Positions 25,801 to 37,140 of a stretch of DNA of 64,000 nucleotides are shown here, piece by piece. Location: positions 10,640,496 through 10,704,495 of the forward strand of contig OZ024936.1 of assembly GCA_964017235.1 (NCBI GenBank), given 5' to 3'. Both the position numbers and the translations under genes were made by a program. How positions within the stretch are numbered: the first letter of the stretch is position 1; each line of letters begins with the position of its first letter. This stretch comes from Sabellastarte sp. h YS-2021. Taxonomy: Eukaryota; Annelida; Polychaeta; Sabellida; Sabellidae. The notes under the pieces were generated by a model. That model did no database searches. It worked only from the letters and a program-made list of their open reading frames with translations, and was not told the DNA's origin.

Positions 25801-26269
25801 GAACTTCTGATTGGTTTTTATTACCGCATTTTGCGTTCCAAAAAGCAGGATGTGATTATTTTGAAATCATGTAATTTGCTGTCGAATAATGCCTGATCAA
25901 AAGGTGCCAGTCCAACTAAACACTGTGATTACGAGTGCTCGTACCATAATTTTTGAACATTATGAAAGAAAGGAATAACTCCCAAATGGCATATTTTCAG
26001 GATGATAATTCCTTTCGGAATGTTGATCAGGATAGTGGAACTGCCAGCTTAATCACTTTATGAAACAAGGGTTTTTAAAACTCTTAGTGAGATTAAACCT
26101 TGAAAGATGTCACTGACAATTTCCTATGTGCATTGAATCATACATAGCATAGTTTACACTGTTATTTCTAGATATCAAATGATAACAAATGAACACACAA
26201 AGTAATATTCTTTAAAATACAATTTGTGGCTAGTAAGAATTAACCCTTTCAAGGAAAGGCCACTCCACC

Positions 26270-26480
26270 AAATGATCAGTGAACTCAAAATTATTTGATA
26301 ATCATTATATTATCTGGTGACCGCTGCATCATCTGGTGATCACAAGAGAATAAGTTGTGATCACAACATCTTGTGCTCACCAGCTGATAGAGTGATTACT
26401 AGTGACAAAAAATTGTGCTCATGAGATAACAAAATCATGTTCACAAGATAACAACTCATGCTCACTAGATCATAATTGTG
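26270..26480. repeat. GTGATCAC-rich palindromic repeat, copy 2
   Basis: It contains CTGGTGATCACAAG, GTTGTGATCACAAC and ACTCATGCTCACTAGAT, the same vocabulary as 19515-19735 but in different order. Confidence 0.55.
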
Positions 26481-26571
26481 TTCTAGAGACCTTACCATTA
26501 TAATGGCTCAGTGAGTGTTAAATAAAAATTATTATGTATGTACTTATTATGTACTTATTATGTATGTGAAG

Positions 26572-26676
26572 TGGCAAAGTGCAGAGGATACAAGTGTTTC
26601 TGTGTTTCTAAAGTTTTCCTTTGATTTCACTGATTTGTACATATCTCCACAGACTGGCAAAGTGCAGAGGATACAA
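26572..26676 (+). repeat. Direct repeat pair, 22 bp, 83 bp apart
   Basis: TGGCAAAGTGCAGAGGATAC plus AA occurs at 26572-26593 and 26655-26676, upstream of the LINE at 26790. The 61 bp between could be an insertion with duplication or part of a 5' UTR. Confidence 0.6.
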
Positions 26677-26911
26677 AAAAACTATATAGCATAAAGTGTT
26701 ATATTGTCTGGATAAAAATATTTGTTACAAAAGTGGATATAAACAGTATCTTTTTAGATTTTGAACAGTGTTTAATATTGGATTAATATGTGAAACAAAC
26801 CCTTGTTGACAGGTCAGTAATTAGTTGTTAATTAGACCTATTTATAGCACAGATGCTGTGTGTCGGCCCACTTAGTACTGTCAAATCTTAGTCTCAGTTG
26901 GCCAGGACATT

Positions 26912-28234
26912 ATGTCAAAAGGAAAAAGAAATAAAAGGAAGAAAAGAACCCCAATTCAGTTAGAAAGAGACTTTAAAAGAAGTTGTTTTGACAACAACAA
27001 TCAAGATCAGTGCAACAGTGGTTATTACCAAGTACTAGTAGACAACGACACTAACATAGATAGTGTTAAAATGGATAAGAAATCAAGTGAGGCATCCAAA
27101 GTTGATACTAGAGAGCAAAGCTATCTAGCATTTGATGAGGATAAAAACATGAAGGAACTCCTTGAAAACATGTTCAGTAAATTTAATACAATGTTAGATG
27201 AGGTAAGAGACATAAACAGAAAGCAAGATGAAATCCTTGCCAAAATGACCATGTTAGAAGACAGGGTCGATGAACATGATCGCAACATAGAACATTTGAA
27301 ACAAGAGGTAGAGAACATCAACAAACATTTAAACAGAGATTTTGACCCTGAAGTTACCCTTGTTGTGACAAACCCCCCTAGGCAGGCTAAGGGAAACCCA
27401 AAGGCATACTCGCATGACCTTATTGATGCTGTTGGAAGACCAGCAACAATTGTTAATATTCTTCACACTGAGCCAAGGGAAAACAGCAAAGGTGTTCTCA
27501 AGATACAGCTAGGTAGTAAAGAGGAAAAAATAGATATCCTGAGACACAAAGCAAAATTAAAGGATAACCCTGCCTTCAGGAATGTATATATCAGATCATC
27601 AAAGACACATTCTGATAGAATAATGGACTATAACTTCAAAACTATGATTGCTGAACTCATCCCAGACAGTGCCTCCGAATACAGGATAGCAGGAAATGGT
27701 AAGCTGATAAAGAAGAAACCCACCCTCAGTAACCATCAGTCAGCCACTGGTGCACATTCAAGTGATTTTCATAGTCCACGTCAAACAGTTAAACACTCTG
27801 ACATCCCAAGTTCGCGCAATGAATCGCAAAGGGTGCATTTTGCAGCTGATCTTATGAAACCCAAACAAGGTGATCATAACGTTTCTGCCCCAGAAACAAT
27901 GAGAACCCTTCCTCCTCACTCAGGGATGAATCAGTATCCACCGATGCCTCAAACTGGTGCCTCAAAGAATACCCCTGACCAGTTTTCACAGGCAAGAGGT
28001 CCACGAATGTCACAGGTAGAGACGACGCCTATGTCACATAATCAGTCTCGACCAGATGCACAGATGAACTTTCATGATGGATCAGGCAATGGCTCATACT
28101 CCCATACCTCACATGGTACCAGCCCCTCACTTCTGCAACCCACAGTACCACCCTATATACCAAGACACATGTCAACTCACTACTCCACGCCCAATCTGAC
28201 ACAAAATGCGCTGGATGGAAGTACCTTCTACTGA
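26912..28234 (+). CDS. LINE ORF1, coiled-coil RNA-binding protein
   Basis: 440 residues from the ATG at 26912. The N-terminus is very basic (KRNKRKKR), followed by a predicted coiled coil around residues 75-145 (DRVDEHDRNIEHLKQEVENI), then an RRM-like fold resembling LINE ORF1 proteins (stretches TIVNILHTEPRE and NVYIRSSKTHSDRIMDYNF), and a proline-, serine- and histidine-rich tail. Such proteins coat LINE RNA and act as chaperones. No CCHC knuckle is present, unlike the ORF1 of the Jockey-type element at 52678. The stop is UGA at 28232-28234; the next 396 bases continue open in the same frame into the endonuclease. Confidence 0.85.
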   Translation: MSKGKRNKRKKRTPIQLERDFKRSCFDNNNQDQCNSGYYQVLVDNDTNIDSVKMDKKSSEASKVDTREQSYLAFDEDKNMKELLENMFSKFNTMLDEVRDINRKQDEILAKMTMLEDRVDEHDRNIEHLKQEVENINKHLNRDFDPEVTLVVTNPPRQAKGNPKAYSHDLIDAVGRPATIVNILHTEPRENSKGVLKIQLGSKEEKIDILRHKAKLKDNPAFRNVYIRSSKTHSDRIMDYNFKTMIAELIPDSASEYRIAGNGKLIKKKPTLSNHQSATGAHSSDFHSPRQTVKHSDIPSSRNESQRVHFAADLMKPKQGDHNVSAPETMRTLPPHSGMNQYPPMPQTGASKNTPDQFSQARGPRMSQVETTPMSHNQSRPDAQMNFHDGSGNGSYSHTSHGTSPSLLQPTVPPYIPRHMSTHYSTPNLTQNALDGSTFY

Positions 28235-31200
28235 AAGTCAACCAAAACTCTGAAAATCGGCTCCTGGAACGTAAATGGTTGGACAACACAGAACAGTTTG
28301 TTTAGACAAAATGTTATGAAATCTATAAACTCAGACATTGTTTGCATTCAAGAAACTCATTTAAAAGAGAACAATACTATTTACTGTAAAGACTATAAAT
28401 GGTTTGGCCACAATAGAGTATTACAAAAGAAAACTGTTAAAAAGGGGTCTGGTGGAATTGGTATTTTTGTAAAAAATAGTGTCTTGGAGAATTTCAGTGT
28501 TGATGTTCCCATTAAAAATGTAGATGGTATACTAGGTCTTAAATTTGTTTCTAAATCGACTGAATTCTCATTTTTGATATTCCAGATGGCTCTTTGTATG
28601 CAAACCCTGATAGTTTTTATTCTCAGTTAATACAAAGCATATATTTGAATAGTAATGTTGATTTGTTAATAATGTGTGGAGATTTTAACTCTCGTATTGG
28701 TAAGGAGCAAGATTTTATTAACAATATTGACAGTGTTCCTATGTTGCGTAATATAGATACAGTTAAAAATGTTTTTGGTGATACTTTTCTGGAGTTTCTT
28801 AAAGACTTGCATCTTTGTATAATTAATGGTCGTGTGACACCAGAAAACCATAACTTTACATGTATAAATAGTAAAGGGATGTCTGTTGTAGACTACTTTG
28901 TTACTTTCCATGATAATCTTAATAGTATCAAAAGGTGTGAAACCCATACTATGGCTGAGACAATAGCAAAATTGGACCTGTTTACTATACTGGGTGAGAG
29001 GTGTAAAGCACCAGACCATTCCTTTTTATCAATTGACATTACCTTTGACAATGTAGAAACTCAGAAATCTGAAAAAGTTAAGAGTCAAAATGAGAAATGT
29101 TCTAAGAAAGGTGAGAAAGTTCCGAAATTAAAAAAATTCTATTTGGATTATCGCCCATCAGGTTTTATGAACAATTACAAATGGCATCAAGCTCTCTCGA
29201 ATATAATAACCAATATCGAAACTGCCATTAATCAGCAGTTGAACTTAGAAGACATTTATAATCAAACAATACATATGATAACAACTGAAATGGAAACTCA
29301 CTTAAAATTTAGAGAATGTTCTAAGAAGTCTAAGCAAAATTTTAAACACACTAAACCATATTGGACAGATACACTAACAAAACTTTGGAAATCAATGAAT
29401 GAGAAAGAAAGGCTATGCATTAAATGTAAGGATAGATACAGAGAAAAACAAATAAGGAAAAATGATTTTCTTATAGCCAGAAAAGAATTTGATAAAACTT
29501 TAAGATATTCTGAAAGACAATATAACAAACAATTCCTAGGAAAATTAGAAGTTATGAATACCAATAACCCAAAAGATTTTTGGCGTAACATTAAACACCT
29601 GGGACCAAGAAAGCAATCTATCCCAATGGAAGTAGAGATTAATGGTAAGCGTCACTCTAACAGTAACATAGTACTCGAAAAATGGGCCTCAGATTTTGAA
29701 CAATTATTGAACGAAAAGAAAGACCATTCTAATGAAAATGAGCAATACCAAGAAATTGTTAGAGAACTGAAACAAAAAGAGCAAAACAGTATAGGAAACA
29801 ATGGTTTTTTAAACCATGAGATTTCTCTTGATGAGGTAAGATACCACGTGTACAGGTGCAAAAACAACAAATCACCTGGGATAGATAACATCCCATATGA
29901 AGTATTGAAATGCGATGAAGTCATACTTTTATTGTTTAAACTATTTGGTTTTTGCTTCAAAAATAATATTGTACCCAGTGACTGGAGTAAAGCAATCATT
30001 TGCCCAATTCCAAAAGGTTCCTCAAAAAACCCATACTCACCTTTGTCGTACAGAGGAATAAGCTTACTACCCTGTATTAGTAAAATATACACAAGCATTT
30101 TAAACAGTAGGATAACTTTTTATCTTGAAGATGAAAATCTATTAGTGGATGAACAAAATGGCTTTAGAGATAGCCGTTCATGTGAAGACCATGTTTTCTC
30201 CCTCGCTACTATAATACAAAATCGTCTGTACTCTAACAAGGACACATTCATTGCCTTTGTTGACTTCAGCAAAGCATTCGATAGTGTTGACCGAAATCTC
30301 TTGCTTCATAAACTACTTAAGTATAATATTAATGGTAATATATACATGGCAATTGAGCGATTATACAGTGATACCCAAAACTGTATAAGACTTAATAATA
30401 TGTACACAAGATGGTTTCCTTCATTCTATGGTGTACGCCAAGGGGACAGTCTTTCTCCAACCTTATTTTCAGTATTTCTAAATGATCTTGCTAATGCAAT
30501 CAAATCTGAAAAACTTGGTATCACCATAGGTACCAAAAATGTTGGCATTTTGATGTATGCTGATGATGTAGTCTTAATAGCTGATGATGAAAGTAAACTT
30601 CAAAGAGAAATAGATATCTTAAAAGATTGGTGCATCAAATGGAAATTAAATGTAAATCTTACAAAAAGTCAAGTAATGCACTTTAGGAAATCAAGAAAAC
30701 GACCAACAAAATTTAAGTTCATGTTTGGGGATAAAGAAATTGAAATGGTGGCAAAGTATAAGTATCTTGGGATAATCTTTGACGAAAATCTAAATTTTAC
30801 TGAATGTGCAACAACACTTGCTGATTCTGCTGGAAGAGCTCTTGGAAGTATAATTTCTAAATTTACTTCGTTCAAAAATATTATGTTCAATACATTTACA
30901 AAACTCTATGAAACAACGGTCTGGCCAATTTTAGACTATTGTTCAAGTGTTTGGAGCTATAAGAAGCATCACTACTCTACCAAAATACAAAACAGAGCCT
31001 CTAGATACTTTCTCGGAGTACATAAAAATGCACCAGATTTGGCTGTGCAAGGTGACATGGGTTGGTTACTTGTGGAGTTCAAGTACTATATGTCCATGTT
31101 GAGATTATGGAATAAATTAGTAAAATTAGAACCAACTCGAATTACACGCTGCATCTTTGAATGGGATTTGCAAAACTTTAACCCCAATAGCTGGTGCGGA

Positions 31201-31746
31201 AAGATTTGGAATGTTTTTGAACTATTAAACATGTACAACGTATTTGAGAATGGGGAAGAAATAAACTTAATTGAAGCCAGAAATAAATTAAGTGTTGTTA
31301 TGCATAGTATTTGGTGTGAAAAATTAGCATATAAACCAAAGCTCAGAACATATGCTCATATTAAAAATAGTATAGAAACTGAACACTATCTTAAAGGAAA
31401 AATAAACAAGTTTCAACGCTCACTTTTAACACAATTAAGAATTGGAATTTTGCCGTTAGCAGTTGAAACTGGAAGATATTATCGCGTGCCTTTTGAAAGT
31501 CGTACCTGTCAAATTTGTAAAGGAAACCATATTGAAGATGAAATTCATTTTGTTTGTGAATGTAAATGTTTTTACTCTATTAGACACAGATTCTATGAAA
31601 AATTTAGGGAATATTTCAGTATTAATGAAATGGATATATATGATCAATTTTGTAACATTTTAAAAGTCCAAAATGTCAGATTATTAGCAGATTATATTAA
31701 TGAACTGTGGAATACCAGGAAGAGTATACTGTATCAGTTTCCTTAG
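28235..31746 (+). pseudogene. LINE ORF2: endonuclease and reverse transcriptase, one frameshift
   Basis: The AP-endonuclease begins with KIGSWNVNGW right after the ORF1 stop and in the same frame, before any ATG, then CIQETHL and GGIGIFVK. Near 28585-28594 the frame changes, apparently through a small deletion in the strand that normally reads SCYLP; the endonuclease then resumes with MCGDFNSRIG, SVVDYF and APDHSFLS. The RT has KSPGIDNIPYEVL, YRGISLLPC, motif A FVDFSKAFDSVD, motif B GVRQGDSLSP and catalytic YADD in motif C. The C-terminus has a zinc-knuckle-like CQICKGNHIEDEIHFVCEC. The downstream part is 1050 codons without a stop. How ORF2 is started in intact relatives (UGA readthrough, or reinitiation at a later ATG) is not clear from sequence. 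Confidence 0.85.
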
Positions 31747-31999
31747 CAATTGCCTATCATAAAATTGTTGTTATATTTGTAGTGACTTATAAGCCCTTAA
31801 AGTGGCTGGGTATATTGTATTTTGTTTTACATGATGTACTTATGCTGATATACAATGTCACTATAATAAATAAACTATATATATATATATACTCATAGTG
31901 GATCTCTAATAACAGAAATACTTAATTGGTTATATGTTCACTATGTGTAACATATGAAAATGCCAATAGCAACCAGATTGAGACAAGATTTCACCAATA

Positions 32000-32072
32000 A
32001 TAATTTTCACCCTCCCAGATTATTTTGCACATTGTGAAAAACGGTAAATAAAAGAGATATTCTCAAAAAAAA
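32000..32072 (+). mobile_element. Tiny poly(A) retrocopy with 15-bp target duplication
   Basis: AAGATTTCACCAATA occurs at 31985-31999 and 32073-32087. Between them lie 73 bases that end with AATAAA about 16 bases before a run of ten A residues, the signature of a retroposed mRNA 3' end, severely 5'-truncated. The source gene is not identifiable. Confidence 0.75.
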
Positions 32073-32087
32073 AAGATTTCACCAATA

Positions 32088-33555
32088 GTCATAAAATTGT
32101 GTCTCTTAAAGCAGCATATAAGATACAATTTCAATCATTTGATAAATACTGTTGTTTTTAATTCAGTGAGTATTAATATCATATGGCCAATAGTAAAATA
32201 CAGGATTTCCAGCTATTAAATGGGGACACTTAAGACAGTCTAGGAGATGACCATTTTATCAACGTCCTTGATGTTTCCTAGAATGCCAGATCCAGTGATT
32301 AATGCTGACATTTAAAGTAATTATCTTAGCTACTTTGTATTTGCCTTCTGCATGTACCTGGGATTAAGCTCAAGTCCTCTATTTTCTGAGATGAGTGTGT
32401 TACTCACTTGGAAAAAGTGGCACATAATTTTTCTGATCTTATGCCATATTGATATTGTTTTATGCTATCCTGTACAGCAACATCATATGGTGCTTGTACA
32501 TCTACAAGTGATCTTTATAATCTACCAGAATATTAAGCTTTAATATTTCTATTCTACTCTATTTAACTCTTTCATAGTGCTTAATCTCTGCCAAAGCAGA
32601 ATCAAAGGTGCAACATGAGAAGTCAATTCGATAACTAATATCCCATAGACATAGCCCAGTCAGTACTACATAGACACTGGGTATTTATTTTGCTAAGGTG
32701 GGATATCCTTTTTATAAGCTTTTTATAAGGGATAAGCTTTTCTTCAAGCAGGCAGGCAATATTCTGTTCTAAGTTAACAGTGTTTAACATTGATCTAGCC
32801 ACAACCGAGTGGACTTTTTAGCAGTGGATGAGGGAGAGAGGCTGCTCTGACTCATTTTGTTGAAACACAGATGGGAAAACGAGTCTTGAATGAAAACATT
32901 AGTTGTATAAGCAGTAAGATAAGCATTAGAAACTGCTCTCTTATAAACTCAAATTACGTGATTTTCAAAGGATGATTACTCATGACAATAGCAATATAGG
33001 TCACACAAGAGTAGACATATATGCATAAGGGAGTTATGGCTGACAAAATTCATTGCAAGTAGAGAAAGGCTCACATGATAACATAATTTAAATATATTTA
33101 ATATTTTCTTTAGATGTCTACAATCACTGCAATTGATCTGATAACCCTCCTGATTGTAAAGCATGTTCAAGTGACCTTGAAGATTACTTCTAAATTGATG
33201 TGGTGCAGAAACATCATCTTCACACGGGGGGGGGGGGGGGGGGTATTATTATTCAGTAATGCTCTGTCTAATCTTAATTCTAATCCGAGTTTTCATTAAT
33301 ATCTGTACTGTCATTTTTGTAGCATTAAAATAGGCAAAGAAAAGGCAGAGGAATATCACAAGTTAAAATTTTAAAGATTTCACATTCACTGGTATCCATA
33401 TGAACCTGATGGCCTTGTTTAGATTTTTTCTTTCAACATGGACTTACTTTACTTATTATGTATATGACATTGTCTTCCTGAATCATGACAGTCTAATATT
33501 TATGGGCATTCGGAAAATTTTCCAATTTTAAAACACTCAGAAATTTGAATATGTA
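32088..33555. other. Non-coding region with an 18-base G run
   Basis: The poly(G) tract is at 33226-33243. The rest shows old SINE-like words (ACCTGGGATTAAGCTCAAGT near 32357) and nothing coding. Confidence 0.5.
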
Positions 33556-34411
33556 CGGAAGCTCTGAACTGCCGACATTTATTTTATATTAAGTCGAATA
33601 AACGACTTAGTATCTCGTATATACGACTTAGTATCTTGTATATACGACTTACTATCTCGTATATACAACTTAATAACTTGTATATTCGACTTACTATCTC
33701 GTATATATGACTTATTAACTCGTATATACGACTTAGTATCTCATATATATGACTTATTAACTCATATATACGACTTAGTATCTCGTATATACGATTTAGT
33801 ATATTGTATGTTCGACTTAATATGTCATATATACCACTTAATAACTCATATATTCGCCTTGCTAACTTGTATATACGACTTAGTATCTTTCATATATATG
33901 ACTTAAATAACTCGAATATTTCACTTGATAAATCATATATACAGCAAAGCCTGCCATACATATAATTAAGGAACTTGTACATTCCACCTATTTAGTCAAA
34001 TCTTCAGCTTACTGTCTTGTATATACCAATTGTTATAAAATAGAAGAAGGGGAATAGCCCAAGAATTTAAATGACTTGTTTGACATGAATGGTATATTCT
34101 GTGAATAAGATTTAGTTACTCATATAACTAAATAGAAATATTAAAACTAAGTCATACATACAAGATACTAAGTGGTATATACCAGATACTAAGTCATATA
34201 TACAATTTATTAAGTTGTATATACAAAATAGTAAGTCATATATATGACTTATTAAGTTGTATATTCAAGATAGTAAGTTGTATATACGAGATACTAAGTC
34301 GTATATATGAGTTATTAAGTCGTATATTCAAGATAGTAAGTCGTATATACGAGATACTAAGTCGTATATTCGACTTAATATGAAATAAATTTTGGCAGCT
34401 CAGAGCTTCCG
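33556..34411. mobile_element. Foldback (long-TIR) element built of about 21-bp AT-rich units
   Basis: The outermost 19-20 bp are inverted (CGGAAGCTCTGAACTGCC at the left, its near-perfect complement at the right), flanked by TA on both sides. Inside, the left arm (33586-33945) has about 16 degenerate copies of CGACTTAGTATCTCGTATATA; the right arm (34146-34385) has about 11 copies of its complement; about 200 bp of unique spacer lies between. It is non-coding. The TA duplication suggests a Tc1/mariner-type transposase in trans (inference). Confidence 0.82.
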
Positions 34412-34413
34412 TA

Positions 34414-34900
34414 AATATTTATTTATTTATTTATTCATACACAAATGTATATTTTGAACATATATACAGTTACAATAGTTTAAAATATATACAAGAGGTT
34501 AAGAAGTGCATCAGTACTCTAAAATTTCATTTATTTCAATCAAACAAAATCTAGTCAAATTTCTGTCTCTTGTAAGCATCAGATCGCATATATTTCCACA
34601 TACTATATTGTCCTCAACACTGTTACAAGAGGTCATATAACTTTGTACATACTTTGTAAATGCACACAGTGATGCCAGCACATCAGAGTAGTTACATTTT
34701 AAATCTCTAGATATAATATTAATGTTTTTACTAACATTTGAATTACTTCCTGAGGTTACAAGTTTACCCGCAAGATCTATGCAAAGGTTACCATTATTTA
34801 ACAAGGTGTATATAAATTTGTTAAATCTTTTGTATAAATGCACGACTGGAATATAAAGTGTTTACTGCATACCTGTGGCAGAAGAAAACACTTGCAAAGT
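34414..34900 (-). mobile_element. Probable LINE 3' end fragment with (AAAT)n tail
   Basis: A 110-codon minus-strand frame (34843 to 34511) reads HLYKRFNKFIYTLLNNGN and later SNVSKNINIISRDLKCNYSD, which resembles the extreme C-terminus of some LINE ORF2 proteins; this is a weak resemblance. It is followed by an about 80-bp UTR and an AATAAATAAATAAATAAATA tail ending at the foldback element border. It is 5'-truncated. Confidence 0.42.
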
Positions 34901-35934
34901 CGAAAGAGCAAATAATTAAATCAATTACACTTGTGGCTTTCTAAAGGCTGTTCTTTATTGACACACACAAGACCCAACATTTATCAGAAATAAACTGGCT
35001 AAAATTGCCTCATAAAATTCTAAACAGGGAAATTATGCAAGTCATTCACAGGAAACATGAAGTAAAACATAACACGTTTGATACTTTAGTCAACTTAACT
35101 GAATGAAATAAGTTTTTATCTCTTTGAGAACACCATTATGTAATGGTAACATACCTATCCTCCAAACCCTAAAGGTGTGGGATCAAATGTCACCTGCAAC
35201 CTTAAAATGGGGGCTTATTTCGGTGGTTTACTGTGTTGAATTTTGAGGAACTAGGCTGCCTTCTGCCACTGCCTTCCCTCCATCACAGAATTAACCAAGT
35301 GATAAAATGCCACACAAACCTGGCCAAAATTTGAAAAATAAGTATAAACAATCTTGAGAGAACCCTGTATATTTTTAATGAGCCTGAAGTTTCTGAACCT
35401 GAATTCTATTATATGATATTTGCATTTTTAAAATACTCTAAAGTTACTAAAAAGTAAGATGACCACCAGAGTATCAAAAGTATTTTGGAATATATAAAGA
35501 TTTAGTATCTTTAAAGATCAGAAATGAACTCTAAATCATTCCATTTCTTTCCATTTCTAGAAATACTATAAAGTGGCAGTTACACATCCACTGGTCAGCC
35601 ATTTTTTGGTCCGTAAGGTCAGCATTTTTTTCTAAAGAACAAACATCATAAAAAGTTCATTCTAGACTTCAGGATTAAAGACAAAACTGTGATTAAAATG
35701 TTTTATTTATTTAAGTATTATGTATAGATACCAAGGTATATCCAAGGACCCTTTAAATTGTTTACCATATCTTATATGTAGTGGTATGGTAAACACGCAT
35801 CAGTACTGAATAGATATGAGTTAACATAGGTAAAAAAGGTCAATAAAAATTGTTTAGTGCACAAGTAACCCTTGGCCACCACTGGCCTCTCCCAGTGGCC
35901 CAAAGGTGACCAATAGGGGCCATTAGGGTCGAGA
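34901..35934. other. Non-coding region
   Basis: AT-rich, no recognisable feature. Confidence 0.4.
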
Positions 35935-36665
35935 AATCTAATCTAATCTAATCTACTGCTTTGCAAGCGCCAATATCTTCCCCACAAAGGGGAACTCAGT
36001 GCTCTAACCAACAAAGTCATAATCTTAGGGAAGTCGAGGGGCATTCAAGGTCGGCAATCCAGGATTGTGGGTGTGACCGGGAGGGAAGAAACACTATGTT
36101 GGGAAGCTAGAGCTGAAGAGGTGAGTTTTAAGGTGCTTCCTAAAAGATGTAACAGAGGGACTATTTCCTACATGGAAAGGGAAAGAGTTCCAAAGGGAGG
36201 GGGCATAGTGACTAAAGGAGTTAGAAAAGTGTTTTATTGACTTGTGAACTCTGCGATCAAAGATGGGGGTTTGAAGGAACTTGAGTTTGGGGGTACTTCG
36301 CCTTGTGTTTCTGGAAGAGGCGTAGGGGTGGATTAATTCTCTTCGGTAAACTGGTTGACCCTGGTTGAGAATTTTGTATGTAATAAGACCAATTTTGAAT
36401 TGTACCCTGTATCTGACTGGTAGCCAATGGAGTTTTTTTAGTTGAGGGGTAATGTGAGAGAATTTAGAGGAACGGGTGACAATCCTGCACAGTGAATTTT
36501 GGACTAACTGCAATCTCCTTAACTCAAAATCTGTGACAGATAAGAAGAGTGAATCGCAGTAGTCCAGCCTGCTGCTCACCAAAGCATTTGCTAACAGGAC
36601 TGACGTATTCATGTCTAAAAGGGGACGAATTCTGTAGAGGTCTCTTGCCTGTACTCTTGTGGACT
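35935..36665 (-). mobile_element. 5'-truncated CR1/L2-type LINE 3' end with (TTAGA)n tail
   Basis: A 172-codon open frame (36612 to 36094, minus strand) is the C-terminus of ORF2: SSRLDYCDSLF, PQLKKLHWLPVRYRVQFKIG, FDRRVHKSIKHFSNSF and YAPSLWNSFPF. Coding homology extends upstream to about 36660 (RDLYRIRPLL) and is then cut. The 3' UTR ends in a repeated AGATTAGATTAG tract at 35937-35956, the kind of short tandem tail used by this group. It is younger than the copy at 1090-2170. Confidence 0.82.
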
Positions 36666-36689
36666 TAATACTCTACAATAATTTAGCTA

Positions 36690-37140
36690 TCACGTATTGT
36701 CATTTTTGTGAAGTTTTTTCTGAGTTCTTTTTATATCGTGCTAAAAGTGAAAGTAATTTCAAAATGCCAACAAAGAAAAAGCAAAAAGGATGCCTGCTGC
36801 AATAGACAGTCAGATGAGGTAATAAATTCCAGGAACAGAGACGTGAATTGTGGCAGAGACTCATGATGCAACTGAGGGTAATGTTGAGACTTCACAGGAG
36901 GTTACACAGTAAGCTACTATGGCGGCTACACAGGAGGCTGGTATAGAGGCTACACACAAGGCTACCATGGAGATGACTGAAGAAGGTTTTGACGAGGTGG
37001 AGAAGAAAACGAGCAAGATGTCGATTTTGATTTTTAAAGAAGAAAAAGAGTTGAAGCTCACTGAATTTGCTAAAGAAAATAAACAGCTGTACAACAACAA
37101 ACTCGTGGACTATAAAGATCCAAATAAGCCGGGGGTGATA
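36690..37140 (+). pseudogene. MADF-domain gene fragment, N-terminal half, cut by DIRS-like insertion
   Basis: It begins near MPTKKKQKG (36764), passes through a repetitive acidic stretch of ATQEAGIEATHK type with stops, and reaches the first half of a MADF-like DNA-binding domain: KEEKELKLTEFAKENKQLYN then YKDPNKP. The second half resumes at about 46410 beyond the DIRS-like element. MADF proteins accompany some Harbinger-type transposons and also exist as host regulators. It belongs to the same repeat family as 23578-25800 and 62050-63905. Confidence 0.55.

Larger units (their letters stand above)
26790..31897 (+). mobile_element. Near full-length two-ORF LINE, clade unassigned
   Basis: ORF1 (26912-28234) and an endonuclease plus reverse transcriptase ORF2 (28235-31746) lie in order, followed by an about 150-bp 3' UTR that ends in a (TA)n tract near 31878-31891. 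Base composition is AT-rich, like the host. The 5' border is estimated; I could not find a clear target-site duplication. The C-terminal CCHC motif of ORF2 and the coiled-coil ORF1 fit several LINE clades (CR1/L2 group or Tx1-like), so I leave the clade open. One frameshift in ORF2 makes this copy non-autonomous, but the rest is open, so it is fairly young. Confidence 0.85.

Noticed and set aside
33586-34385. CRISPR-like array of regular units
   Set aside because: Units are contiguous and degenerate with no unique spacers, the arms are inverted to each other, and the genome is an animal one.
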